Shown here: positions 52,394 through 61,928 of the stretch, piece by piece | How the letters are laid out: each line of letters opens with the position of its first letter | How positions within the stretch are numbered: position 1 is the first letter of the stretch | DNA from: Actinernus sp. WN-2022 | Taxonomy: Eukaryota; Cnidaria; Anthozoa; Actiniaria; Actinernidae | Reading direction: 5' to 3' | DNA length: 64,000 bases | Assembly: GCA_030867875.1 (NCBI GenBank) | Contig: JAOWCC010000577.1 | Coordinates: 73,403,012 to 73,467,011 of the forward strand | The notes under the pieces: model-generated | The model's input: the letters and a program-made list of their open reading frames with translations, nothing else | What the model was told of the DNA's origin: nothing | The model's database searches: none | Translations under genes and position numbers: made by a program

Positions 52394-53097
52394 GGCCTAA
52401 GCTCCTCATGAAAGACAGGACCGTATACGCGAGCCCCGCGTCCACGGGCATTACAAGATCCATTCGACCATTGTGTTGGCCCCAGGGAACTATGGGAATG
52501 CCAAAGCTATCGAAGCGGCCATTTCCCCGAACGACATCCCCGTGTCCTGGTTGTGGGACTCCAAAGATGTCGATGGGAGAGTATACCTGTCCCTTAAAAT
52601 CAACGATAAGGGGAGCTATTTTGCTGTGAGCCCTTGGCTGGCCAAGCTGTTGTGGTTTGGCGACGGGCACACGCCCCAAATATTTTCGGAGAACGAGAAG
52701 GAAAAGAAAACACCTCTGATAGGCTACCAACCCGAGTGTTGGTCCACCTATTATTCCGGCCTGAAATTCTCAACGACCAAACCCTACCTGCTCAACCGCG
52801 ATTTTAAACACCAACCCGTGCGCAGTTTGTACCTGTACTGCGATCTGATTGAGCCCCACATCGTGGGGGATGTGAAAGCGCCCTTGCTGAGGGGTCGTGG
52901 CGGCCCAGGTCCCTTACAACAAGGTGGTGGAACGAGACTTTCCGGTCATGCGGTACTTTCCGCTCGCCAAAACGGTGTTTGACACGTTGGTAATCCTTAT
53001 AACCGACGAGTCAGGCCAACGCATCTCATTCACCTCAGCAGCGACCGTGGTGGCGACATTGGAATTTGTGAAGCGTGCTCTGAAAAGGAAAGGTTGA
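52394..53097 (+). pseudogene. Penton-like protein 3 of element B, fragment with frameshifts
   Basis: After the inverted segment, KDRTVYASPAS is followed, in another frame, by HYKIHSTIVLAPGNYGNAKA, then SYFAVSPWLAKLLWFGDG, LYLYCDLIEPHIVGDVKAPLLR, and after another shift near 52895 AQVPYNKVVERDFPVMRYFPLAKTVFD and ILITDESGQRISF. It contains the middle and C-terminal part of the family. The N-terminal part (FRI.LPE) is absent, as if penton-like genes 2 and 3 were joined by the insert. Confidence 0.7.
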
Positions 53098-53120
53098 ATT
53101 ATGGACCGTATACGGGGACT

Positions 53121-53737
53121 ATGGCACCGGTGCCATCTATGGGGGACGTGGTTGGCGGAGGGTCTTCGATACCTGTGTTCCATGCGCTCCCCGCCCACGC
53201 CTCCAGCCCTCAACGCACGCCCACCTCCATTCCTGTCTTCCAGGGGGGCGTGGGCAGCAAGGCGGCGGGGGACTCATCCCTATCCGTTGGAAATGAACTC
53301 GGCGGCTACGGCCCGGTCAAGAATCAAAAGGGTGGGCTCTTGCCCTTAGCGCTAGCCCCTTTGGCCGCCATGGCGGTCAAAGCGCTGGCCGGCACCGTCG
53401 CGGGGGCGGTGGCTAAAAAAGGAGGACAAAAGATTCTCTCTCATCTGAAAAAAAAATTTGGCAAGAGGGTGGTGAAACAAATCGTGAAGGACACGAGTCA
53501 AGGGGCGGCCCGTGTGCTCGGCAAGAAAACCAGTAAAAAAGTTGATCCAAGGCCAAGAAAAGATAGCCGGGGTGGCGCCGAAAAAGAAAAAGACGAAGAA
53601 GCCGGCACGGCCAACGGCACGGCCCGTGGCCAACAAGAATAAAAGAAAGAAAAACAGGCTCTCCCTCTCATTCCTTCGAAGGCCGTCAAGCGTGCACGTG
53701 TCGCGAGAGATATCTTTGACGACGATTATTGAACACC
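53121..53737 (+). pseudogene. Adenovirus pX/pVI-like minor core protein of element B, frameshifted
   Basis: ATG 53121 MAPVPSMGDVV. A proline/serine N-terminal part is followed by QKGGLLPLALAPLAAMAVKALAG and a Lys-rich amphipathic stretch (HLKKKFGKRVVKQIVKD). Near 53550 the useful frame shifts to one with a strongly basic tail (KKKKTKKPARPTARPVANKN). GGxLPLAL...KALAG with basic tail is reminiscent of adenovirus core/membrane-active proteins as recalled. It lies just upstream of the capsid gene. Confidence 0.5.
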
Positions 53738-55032
53738 ATGACTACGGTCGCAGGCATGGGCAAACCGCTCCTGCCCAACATGTTCGGCGGCTACAACACC
53801 CTTTGGATTTTTTCGGCAAGGAATTGGCTCAAGCGGTCGAAGAACGAGGCTATTGGTCGGAGCACGCTCCCAAATCGGCCCTCTTGCCCGGGTCGGCCGT
53901 GGAATTTTACCTCCCCGCCAGTCCCTATTACACCGTGCTGCCTAGAAGTTACTTCAAGGTGACGGCCAACCTCGTAAAAGCCAACGGAGAGAATTTGACC
54001 ACCGATTTGAAGCTGGGACCCGTCAACAATTGGTTTCATTCCCTCAGGTCGCAAATAGACATGGCCTTGAACGGGGAATGGATGACCATGAGCACCAAAA
54101 CCTACCCCTACAAAGCCTACCTCAGCACCCTGCTCAACTATACCCCAGACGCCAAGAAACCCTACCTGACCGCTGGGCTGTACTACAAGGACGCGGCCGG
54201 CTCCATGGATGTTTTCGCCATCGACGGGGACAACACAGGGTTGAATACGCGGGCGGCCTACACGGGGGACAGCAAAGTGGTGGAACTGACCGGGATGTTT
54301 TACATCGACGCCGCCTTCACCAACAAACTGCTCCTCAACGGAGTGCCCCTAGAATTCCGCCTTACCCCTGCCAGCAACGCCTTCGGCCGCCGCCAAAATC
54401 GTGCTGAAGCGGGTCACTTTCTTCCGCCGCGTTAGTGTCTGCAACAAGGACTTCATGAAGAGCGTCGAAGTGAAACTCGTTTCCCAACCCGTCCTCTACC
54501 CTTACAACAGCGAAGAACAACGGATGTTAACCATTTCTCTGGGGACACCACCTTTGAGAAAACAGATTTCCTAGGCGGGCGCATCCCCCGACGCATGCGA
54601 CTTGCCTTGATGGGGAGTGCGAACAGTTTGGGAGCTCTGAAAAAGAACCCCTTCAATTTCCAAAGGTTTGGGATGACCCGCGCGACGGTCACGATCGACG
54701 GCACGCCCACCCCCTTCTCCCGCCTCGAGTTTGCGACTGGGGAAACCCTGGACGGTTACAATACCTTGTTCCTGTCCCAAGGCACCATGAGCTCCAATCA
54801 TGGGATTGACATTACCCGGACCGATTGGGACAAGCGGTACGCCATCCTGTGTTTTGACTTCATCCCGGACGGCAGTGGCAGCACCTCGCACATGAACATA
54901 CAACAGTACGGGACGGTGGGCATCCGGCTTCAGTTTGCGGCAGGCGTTACCGAGACCCTATCCGTGTACGTTAACTGCGAGTTTGCCGCCGCGTACGCAA
55001 TCAACAGCAGCCGAGAAGTGAAAAAGTTGTAA
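53738..55032 (+). pseudogene. MCP: Major capsid protein of element B (F54H12.2-like lineage), multiple frameshifts
   Basis: ATG 53738 MTTVAGMGK. Shifts occur near 53805, 54390 and 54525; reading frames joined only conceptually. Typical pieces: VEFYLPASPYYTVLP, VNNWFHSLRSQIDMALNGEW, TKTYPYKAYLSTLLNY, LTAGLYYKDAAGSMD, LLLNGVPLEFRLTP, then KKNPFNFQRF, RLEFATGETLDGYNTLF and AYAINSSREVKKL at the C-terminus. Pattern matches the widely distributed F54H12.2-like Polinton capsid proteins. It differs entirely in sequence from the capsid of A and C. Confidence 0.85.
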
Positions 55033-55033
55033 G

Positions 55034-55478
55034 ATGACCACCTACACATCGCAATTGACGGTCTTGGCCCGTCACGATTGGTGGCTCCGCGGCTCGTTTC
55101 GGGGCGTGTTTCCCATGGACCTACGGCCCCCGCCGCGTGACCCGCCCCGCCTCGTTCATTCTCATTACCGACAACGCCGACGGACCAGGCACCCATTGGT
55201 TGGCCTTTTATTTTCCGCGCCAAGGCCTGAATGAATTCTTCGACAGTTATGGCTTTCCCGCCTCTTATTACGGGTTGCAAGAGTACGTGCGGCAGGGGAA
55301 CGCCCAGCATAGGGAAAACAACGTGATGTTGCAAGGGAACAAGTCCAACGTGTGCGGCAGTTATTGCCTGTACTACCTCCTGCGCCAAGCCCACGGACGG
55401 ACCCTGGCGGAGGTCCTGCAGAACCTCCAGCGGTGGAAGACCAAGACAACCAGGGACCGGGCCCTCCAAGCCTGGTAG
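55034..55478 (+). pseudogene. PRO: Adenain-like cysteine protease of element B, one frameshift
   Basis: ATG 55034 MTTYTSQLTV, then a one-base shift near 55130. The second frame shows the catalytic His in PGTHWLAFYF, the acidic residue in FFDSYGFPASYY, and the catalytic Cys in NVCGSYCLYYL, with the Gln six or seven residues before it (MLQGNKSN). Layout and spacing fit the adenovirus-type maturation protease found in Polintons. It starts one base after the capsid stop. Poly(A) signal AATAAA near 55573. Confidence 0.85.
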
Positions 55479-55635
55479 CGCCAGTACCAGCGCCGGAGTG
55501 TGGCGCGAGGTGGCAGCAGCAAGGACAGTTTTTTTCACGATCAATGTGTTATCAGTTTGAGAGACACTAAAAAATAAAATAAAACAAGGAAACCCACCTC
55601 CATGTCTTGTTATTCTTGGGAAGGGGTGAGGCACG

Positions 55636-56411
55636 ATGGATGTCCGTTTCCAAGCGCCCTGCAATATCTTGATCACGGGTCAGAGTCAATCGGGGGAAAA
55701 CGGTGTTCACCGAAAGACTCTTGCACCATGTAAAATCCCATTTTACCCACCCACCCCTCACGATCGTGTACTGCTATGGCAGCGCCTGGCAACCCCGTTT
55801 CACCGCTATGCAAAAACAATTGGGGGTGAAATTTGTGGCGGGGCTTCCCGACGACCCGTACGCCCCCTTTCGCGGCAAGCCGGGCCTCTTGATCCTGGAC
55901 GATTTGATGAAAGAAGGCTCCAAGGACGAGCGGGTGGTGGACCTGTTCACCAAAGGCTCGCACCACCACAACATTTCCGTGCTGTACCTGACCCAGAACA
56001 TCCCCCCCCCCAGGCAAGTACGTGCGCACCATTTCCATCAACGCCCACTACCTGGTGGCTTTTAAAAACGCTACCCAACGCCCCTTTGGCTACCTCCTCT
56101 TCGATTTGCACCCCAGGACCACGCCCCAAATCCGATTGCGCACCATCATTTTCTCCGAGGAGGGGAAAGAGCATCACGCCTACGTGCTGGAGGAGGATCA
56201 AAAAGGGGCGGGTATTTGGGCGGCACTGAAAAAGACGTTCCCAGTATTGAAAAAGGCGTTGTTAACACCCAAGGCAATCCATGAGGTGGACGCACTGGGC
56301 AGCATCACCAACGCGCTGTACCAACAACGAAGAAAACCCCGTTTTTTAACCAGGGCTGCCAAAACCTCCAACTCGGAGGCTCCAAGAAGAAGAAGACGGC
56401 TAAAAGAGTGA
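55636..56411 (+). pseudogene. ATP: FtsK/HerA-type packaging ATPase of element B, two homopolymer frameshifts
   Basis: ATG 55636 MDVRFQAPCN; ILITGQSQSG is the Walker A, broken by an extra G in GGGGG near 55695. The second frame gives KPGLLILDDLMKEGSKDER with Walker B (LLILDDLM) and SVLYLTQNI. An extra C in a run of ten near 56001-56010 shifts to the third frame, with YVRTISINAHYLVAFKNATQ and RTIIFSEEGKEHHAYVLEE. It pumps genome DNA into the capsid. Apart from the two homopolymer slips the gene looks complete. Confidence 0.85.
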
Positions 56412-56617
56412 AAAAAACAAAGGGCCGCAGCGCCACATCCCAATCACTTCGTGGGGCGGTGTGGAAAAGGCCCAACAAAAAAACAACCTTCCATCCCCCC
56501 TTTTCCAGGGCCACGTGGAATGCACTACGACGGAAGAATCTGAACAAACGTGTCGAAAAGGTCCTGAGTGGCGAAGAGGCCCCGAACAAAGTGGATTGGA
56601 TTAACTTTATAGGCTAA
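56340..56617 (+). CDS. Small basic protein of element B, start unclear
   Basis: The frame GGSKKKKTAKRVKKTKGRS continues through VWKRPNKKTTFHPPF to EEAPNKVDWINFIG at the stop at 56617. No ATG lies at a convincing start; it may begin in the C-terminal part of the ATPase gene or be its alternative tail. Basic, DNA-binding type composition; function unknown. Confidence 0.4.
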
Positions 56618-56646
56618 GCCCCCAGGGAATCCGTTCAGTTGTGGTG

Positions 56647-57324
56647 ATGGCCTCCCCCTTGCTTCAACGCAGCGCCACGTTCCTCCGTCAATTTGCCAAA
56701 GCGGATCTCGGGCAGAAAAAGAAACTCATCCGGACCGCGAGCCACACTCAAATCAACGCCGTCAGCGAAGTGGTGCACAACGCCTTGCTCGGGACTTTTC
56801 CGATAGGCGCCCGTGCGAAGAAAAATAGCCAACAAGGCCCTACCGCCGGCCGTGAGGAAAAGGATTCTGCTCTCCTCCTCGACAGCGTTGCAGAAAGCCA
56901 AGCTTAAAAAGGCCGTGGGCCAGCGAGGAGGGTTCATTTTCACGACCGCCGCCCTCATTGCCGCAGCCGTTCTTGCTGGCAAAGCCGTGGCCGCTGGCGC
57001 CATTAGTGGAGGCGTGGACTACGGAGTCAAGAAAGCACTGGAGCAAGCCGAGGGGTCTTTGCCTCAAGAGATCCGTTCCGAAGGGCCAGGGACAGAGTCA
57101 AGAAAGAGCTGGAACAAGCCGGAGGGTATAGGGCTCAAGGCTATCCGTCGAAAAAATACCCTTCCCCGGAAGAGTACGCCCGAGAACTGAGTCAATCTTA
57201 TATCTGGTCCAGAATGGGAAAACAAATCCGCAACTTGCCGGCGCCCGCGGGTACTGAGCCGGCCCGGTGGCAGTTGTTTTTTAGCCCGCATGCGAAAAAT
57301 GCAGCGCCAAACCCTGCCGGGTAA
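56647..57324 (+). pseudogene. Conserved GGF-type protein of element B, frameshifted
   Basis: ATG 56647 MASPLLQRSA. INAVSEVVHNALLG and, after a shift near 56810, IANKALPPAVRKRILL and VGQRGGFIFTTAALIAAAV with a hydrophobic segment; then, after another shift near 57065, ARDRVKKELEQAGGYRAQG to the stop at 57322-57324. The order EVVHN.LLG ... RKRIL ... GGF + hydrophobic matches a common, uncharacterised Polinton protein that often adjoins F54H12.2-like genes. Confidence 0.6.
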
Positions 57325-57508
57325 AAAAGCCAGCAGGACCGTCCGGGCGGCGAAGCAAATACAAAGAAAGTATAAGACACAGCCGCCCAAGAAGAAATCC
57401 CAGACAGGGAAAAGGAAGCGGGCCCCACACCATCCTCCAGCCCCAGAAGGAATTTCGGTGACGCGATGGTCAGTGAAGCGACACCCGCGCAAACGAAAAA
57501 AGCGATGA
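57290..57508 (+). CDS. Small, strongly basic protein (core-type) of element B
   Basis: 72 codons, ATG MRKMQRQTLPGKKASRT, about 40 percent Lys/Arg, ending RHPRKRKKR. Overlaps both neighbours (57290-57324 and 57466-57508). Composition resembles adenovirus DNA-condensing core proteins; no specific motif beyond composition. Confidence 0.45.
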   Translation: MRKMQRQTLPGKKASRTVRAAKQIQRKYKTQPPKKKSQTGKRKRAPHHPPAPEGISVTRWSVKRHPRKRKKR

Positions 57509-58392
57509 AAGAGGCCGAGGGGGCCGCCACAGGAAAGAACCCCATGCGCATGGTCTTGGTCCCGGAAGAGTCTATGCGGTGGTTGGAACAACAGATTCGT
57601 GTGGACACAACCAAAGGGGTTAAAGTGCTCAGTCAGTACCAAAAGGCCATGGCGCAGGTCCTAGAGACCCCAGAGAAACCGGCAAGCGCTGACCAGTTTC
57701 AAGATTTACTCCAAAAATACGTCCGGCGTCGCGAAATCATTGGGCCTAGCCCCTTCATGGCCGTGGCGACAAAAGTGTTAACCCAGAGCCAAAGGGGCGC
57801 TTTGCGACGCGTGCCCCCTCCAGCAAACCTTTAGCGTCGGTGCTGGTCAATCTGTTGAAGTTCAAAGGAGCACAGAAAATTTCCTGGAATACGCAAGGGG
57901 AAGTGAAACTCTACGGGCAAACCCTGCCGGGCAGTCAAATTGCCGATCTGATTAAAGAGGCCGTGCATCCTTCTTCCACCCTGACGTCGCCCGGCTACCG
58001 CGATTTCATGCAATTTCTAGCGGAAGAAAACATTCCTAAAGATCTCGTCCGCCACCCCCGGGATCTGATCTCCAAGAAGAAAGAGTTCACGCCCCGGCCT
58101 AAACGAACCGCCGCGCTTCAAAAAGAGCCCCTACTACCCACCCCTTACAAAGATCTCCCTCCCCGCCGAGAGGAAACACCGTTCTCCAGGACCTTCCCCC
58201 GTGGCACGAACCCTAACGAGACCCGCGGGATTGGGACAAGCGCTCTGGCAACGCCGTGTCGCCCAAGCGAACCGATTGTGGAAGAAAAGGAGGAAGTCAG
58301 GGGGAACGCAAACCGTGCGCAAGATCACGTCACGCAAATCGAAAGACGGTCGTACCGAAACGACGATCCGAACGACCACCACGTCGGGTCTC
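57466..58392 (+). pseudogene. Polinton-associated protein of element B, frameshifted and truncated
   Basis: ATG 57466 MVSEATPAQ; MVLVPEESMRWLEQQ, then a shift near 57834 and AQKISWNTQGEVKLYGQTLP, GSQIADLIKEAV, GYRDFMQFLAEENIP. Another shift after 58190 leads to a basic stretch with QTVRKITSRKSKDGRTET. The ISWN..GE......GSxIxDLI block is one I recall from many Polintons in the gene near the polymerase. The gene is cut at the B/A junction at about 58392. Confidence 0.6.
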
Positions 58393-58805
58393 TCTAGGGT
58401 CTCTTGGATCGTGGGAAAAGACTTATCTAGCGCGGAATTGATTTCATGGGCTTGTAATACGGCCTCCTGCTTGTAGCGAAGTATTGAGTCGATGAATTCC
58501 TCACTACCATCGAGTTTATACTTCTGTAGCTGTACTTTCAAGGCAAGCTGAAACTTCACACCTTTTAGATTAAAAATCTCCTCTTCTATCTTTTCGTGGA
58601 TTATGTGGCGGACACCTTCTAAGAATGCCATTGGGTCGGCACCAAGTTCGTGGCCCTCTGGAACATCCATCTGCCAGCCTCGTAAGAACTTACCAATGGT
58701 CCATTTAGTGCGTTCGAATACTAATGGCGAGTTCCGATGTGGGGCTGGCTTGCGTTTCTGTTCATATACATCTAGTACATCTCTCTGATAGTTGTCGTAT
58801 GACAT
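58393..58805 (-). pseudogene. POLB: PolB, N-terminal leader region of element A, truncated
   Basis: From ATG MSYDNYQRDVL at 58805 on the minus strand. The stretch FQLALKVQLQKYKLDGSEEF, LRYKQEAVLQAHEIN and FPTIQETLE matches, as I remember it, the N-terminal region before the protein-primed family B DNA polymerase domain of Polintons. The frame then enters element B sequence. The polymerase domains proper (exonuclease, palm) are absent from the window. Confidence 0.6.
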
Positions 58806-58833
58806 ATCTACTATAAGTATAATACTAGTTTCT

Positions 58834-59127
58834 CTATTCTCTAATAGGGAGATTTTTAGTTACAAGTTCAGTCAATACAGCGTTGAAGTTCTTTCTAGCC
58901 CTCCTACCTTTACGCATCAGGGCCACCTGTGCGGTTATATTACCACATGGACGACAAAGTCGTGTATCTGCTTGAGTCCCAACTCCACACCCGCGGCAGG
59001 GATATGGCTCGATCGATCCTTCTCTAAGCTGTTTTCGGTGTTGCTTACAGCACTCGAATAAACAACTCTTACCACAAATAGTTGTCCTGCCAATTGTTAA
59101 CCATCGACACTGATTATGTCCGCGCAT
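58834..59127 (-). CDS. Zinc-ribbon protein next to PolB (element A)
   Basis: Intact 97-codon ORF, MRGHNQCRWLTIGRTTICGKS. Cysteines lie in CRW, TIC, ECC..H, PYPCRGCGVGTQADTRLCRPCG, the same spacing as the N-terminal part of 6072-6758. It ends in a basic helical tail. It lies 28 bp upstream of PolB on the same strand, so co-transcription is likely. Small zinc-ribbon genes next to PolB are common in Polintons; function unknown. Confidence 0.7.
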   Translation of the reverse strand: MRGHNQCRWLTIGRTTICGKSCLFECCKQHRKQLREGSIEPYPCRGCGVGTQADTRLCRPCGNITAQVALMRKGRRARKNFNAVLTELVTKNLPIRE

Positions 59128-59233
59128 GTTGTGGTTATAAAATGGTTGTACTCTTTCTCTAATTGGGGGATCTTAATGGTTACATTAAATGTGTGTTGGA
59201 GAAAGTTCTTAGTGGGGCGATCAGGGGGGCTTA

Positions 59234-59305
59234 TATCGGGAGGTGAATTAGGACCGCAGTAAGAAATGAAAATGTTGAATTAGGACCGCTAGTATATATA
59301 CTACT
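59234..59305 (-). repeat. Right terminal inverted repeat of element A
   Basis: Inverted copy of 39164-39235 with two mismatches. The 6-bp flank TGTCCT (59306-59311) corresponds to TGTCT on the left. Confidence 0.85.
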
Positions 59306-59311
59306 TGTCCT

Positions 59312-60504
59312 TCTACTGTAATTCCTGTATTTTTCTTTGTTTTATTATTTTCTCTTATTCCTTTTCCTCAGTTCCTTTTTCGTTCTTTTTTGGCCAAGGC
59401 TTGTTTTCTTTCTCATCTTTTTCATCGTTGTTATTTTTATGTTACTTCTTCTTCTTTTGTCAGCCACTGGGTTTTGTCCAGGTGATGGTATCTTGGTTTT
59501 ATTCAGATTGTGCAGATCTTTTTGAAGCCTAATCACTGTTGGTTCCAATTAGTAGCGCATCCAGCACTCTCCCTTTCTTCAAAAGCATTATTTTGTCAGC
59601 TGTTGATAATATTTATTGTAAAATTAGTTAACAGCAGACTAAACATTTTAATTTTTTGACATGCATGCATTGCCCCGAGTCAGGATTTCTTACATACATA
59701 CAAAGGGGGCTTGCTCGTTAAATAAGCAAAACCATACAAGCGAATACGAACAGAAGAAACATGGCAAATTAAATGGCACGAAAACGCGACCTTGTCCTTG
59801 ATTTTTTTTTTATTGTAAGTGCATTGGGACTGAGCGTTTTCAAAAGCTTGCGTTTTCAGTAAATTTGACCTTCTGAAAACAATAGCGTTACGTTTTCAAA
59901 AAATTCCACTTCGGACGCCGCTTTAAAAATATTGCGTTTTCATTATCGCGTGTTAAATTAGAGCTCTTGCAATGGAATGTCAGATTGTAGCTGAACTCTT
60001 TCAAATTTAAGCGCCACCCCCGCCGGTCTGTCGTGCGAGAGGTTCGCAGATTCAAAAGACAAAACCCTCTGGCCGGACCAACACTCAGGATCTTAAAATA
60101 ACTGACTAGAAGGTGCTGCCTTTGTGAAACAATCTCGTTCTCGAACTGCAAATGGTTAGCTGTATAGTATAGCGTACACAGGTCTCGATACGAGATCGGT
60201 AAACCAGCCAAAACAGGGTCAAAACTTTTATTACTGGCCTACCGATCACGGTGTTTGCGCAGGTATGTATAATGACCGAGAGTAAAATGAAATGTGGCAT
60301 AAAACCTACGAAACGTACCTCAAACAAGAATAGCGTCCGCAGAATTTTAAGATGGCGACTGGACTGAAGAGAAATCTATTAGCGCCACGAGGTGCGCGCA
60401 TACAATTAATGCATAATTTAACGCATGCGCAGAAAGTTTCTTGCACCGAACAAAAACATTACGGCCTGCAGATTTAGACTCGGGCGCCCAAAGGCCTGGC
60501 CCGA
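59312..60504. other. Host flank, no gene recognised
   Basis: Pyrimidine-rich first 200 bp, then ordinary sequence; ORFs show no motif. A short palindromic block near 59830-59950 repeats GCGTTTTCA several times. Confidence 0.45.
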
Positions 60505-60690
60505 GTAATAGGCGATTGTAATGAGGTTTTGCAAGCTTTCCAAACACGTAACTAAGCGAATGCTCACTGTATCAGTTCTCCCTTTCCCTAGGTAAGAGAG
60601 GGTCTGGGTCGAGTGCTATGGTCACCAATAATGCACGCTCATTAGCGAATCACATGCTTGGATTTTGTACAATGCACGAAATTAGAACAT
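60505..60690 (-). repeat. Dispersed repeat family, inverted copy 4
   Basis: On the minus strand it carries the order TTCGTGCATTGTACAAAATCC, ACCTAGGGAAAGGGAG and TTAGTTACGTGTTTGGA, as in 17041-17230. Confidence 0.7.
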
Positions 60691-60693
60691 TAA

Positions 60694-60797
60694 AACAAAA
60701 TAATGCACGCCTGGAGGTCTTGAGAAACTGTGGTGAACGAGCGGAGCACGAATGCATTTAGCAGCTTTTCAAGACCTCGAAAGTGTATTATTTTGTT
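60694..60797. repeat. Foldback hairpin beside repeat copy 4
   Basis: AACAAAATAATGCAC and GAGGTCTTGA on the left are answered by TCAAGACCTC and GTGTATTATTTTGTT on the right. Confidence 0.65.
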
Positions 60798-61135
60798 GTA
60801 TAATATAACCCAGATAGTGCGAGCGCTCTGATTGGCTTATAGACTGAAGAAATGTATGGTCTATTGTGCCGGTAAACACATATAAATCGGCACGCCTGCT
60901 TGCGTTGTGTCGTAGTTATATTATAAAATCAATAGACCACACATTTCTATGTACTTACTGGTGAAATAAAGCACTTGGGATGTTGGGAGAACAGTTGAAA
61001 TGCTTTGCGACTTCGGCTTGTGATTTTCAAGCATTTCTTGTGTTCTCCTAACATCCCGTATTTCGCACGTAAACACATTGAAATGTGTGGTCTATTGCTT
61101 AAATAGTACATTGGAGAACCATCTTCTATTTGTTT
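60798..61135. repeat. Nested inverted-repeat element
   Basis: GAAATGTATGGTCTATTG on the left, CAATAGACCACACATTTC in the middle and GAAATGTGTGGTCTATTG on the right, with a further inner hairpin GGATGTTGGGAGAACA...TGTTCTCCTAACATCC. No coding. Confidence 0.6.
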
Positions 61136-61928
61136 TATAATATAAAATTCGATCTACGCTGAAAATCAAGCATGTTGAGCAGCGAATGAAATCTCGCATC
61201 GTCATCAGAATGCTATCGAAGAACTCCCGTGCTTAGCGTGACATAGACTTGCTGCAAGTCGACCTCTTTTCCCAACTAGAGCTGTGCTAGAAGTCTCACC
61301 CGTTTAGCAAGCACTTGGAATTCGTGCTTGAAATTTGATGCATTTCGCTTATACTTCAAAAGTTCCGCAGAATGCTTCTAGCTTGCAAAAATTTGATTTG
61401 AACGCTGCTAAGGAAACATTATTTGACAGATAGGTCGAAATAATCCAGGGTACAAAACTTGAGAGCGACCTTTGCTTGTGCCTCACCGCGTTCTAGCTCT
61501 CGTAATAGAACAGTCATGTTTCCATTTGGGCAAACGATCGCCTCACTGAGTTCTCGACCCTCGTTTGATGCTTTCTCCAGTGGCCAGCAATTCGGCTAAC
61601 CACCGAGGACAGCAGCAGGGACAACCGATACTACTAGGCGGAAATTCTGTAGGCCAAAAGGTAAAAGGAGGCGAACCAGTGGAATAAAAAGAGCGGGAAC
61701 TCTCCACAGTCATCACTGAGTAGTGCGCTACGACGAATTTGATGGAGTCTTGGGAGAGAGGCCCTTATCACAGTCCCTGAGGTTATCCAGTTCGGGACGC
61801 AAGAGGACACAGAAACCTGAAGCAAAGAAGGGCTAAACTGAACAAATACGAATTTTGTGTCACTCTCCGTGATGAAATAAAATATCAATGACAGGTCGCG
61901 TTTACTATTCCAGCAGTTTCTAAAGCGC
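61136..61928. other. No feature recognised
   Basis: Ordinary sequence with only short ORFs, none with a motif, up to the start of the Polinton fragment D. Confidence 0.45.

Larger units (their letters stand above)
45397..58392 (+). mobile_element. Polinton-type element B, GC-rich, right end missing, nested in element A
   Basis: The left end AGTAGTATAGTATACCC shares its first nine bases with the terminal repeat of A. All genes are on the plus strand: two unknown genes, integrase, penton-like genes, core-type basic proteins, F54H12.2-like capsid, protease, ATPase. No PolB and no right inverted repeat are present. At about 58392 the B sequence stops inside its last gene and A resumes in the PolB N-terminal region. 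A 1.8-kb insert sits inside at 50605-52393. Confidence 0.8.
39164..59305. mobile_element. Polinton-type element A, complete ends, 20.1 kb, hosting nested element B
   Basis: Its ends are inverted repeats of 72 bp with two mismatches (39164-39235 and 59234-59305), each beginning AGTAGTATATATACTAGCGG. The flanks are TGTCT on the left and TGTCCT on the right, consistent with a 6-bp target duplication that lost a base. Left part: membrane protein, penton-like gene, 506-aa homologue, membrane/acidic homologue, capsid protein, start of ATPase. Right part: PolB N-terminal region and zinc-ribbon gene. The middle is replaced by element B. Confidence 0.8.

Noticed and set aside
58370..58420. Right terminal repeat of element B
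   Set aside because: The complement of AGTAGTATAGTATACCC was looked for near the junction and not found.
59305..59548. Phe/Leu-rich ORFs right of element A
   Set aside because: Arise from a T-rich tract in all frames.
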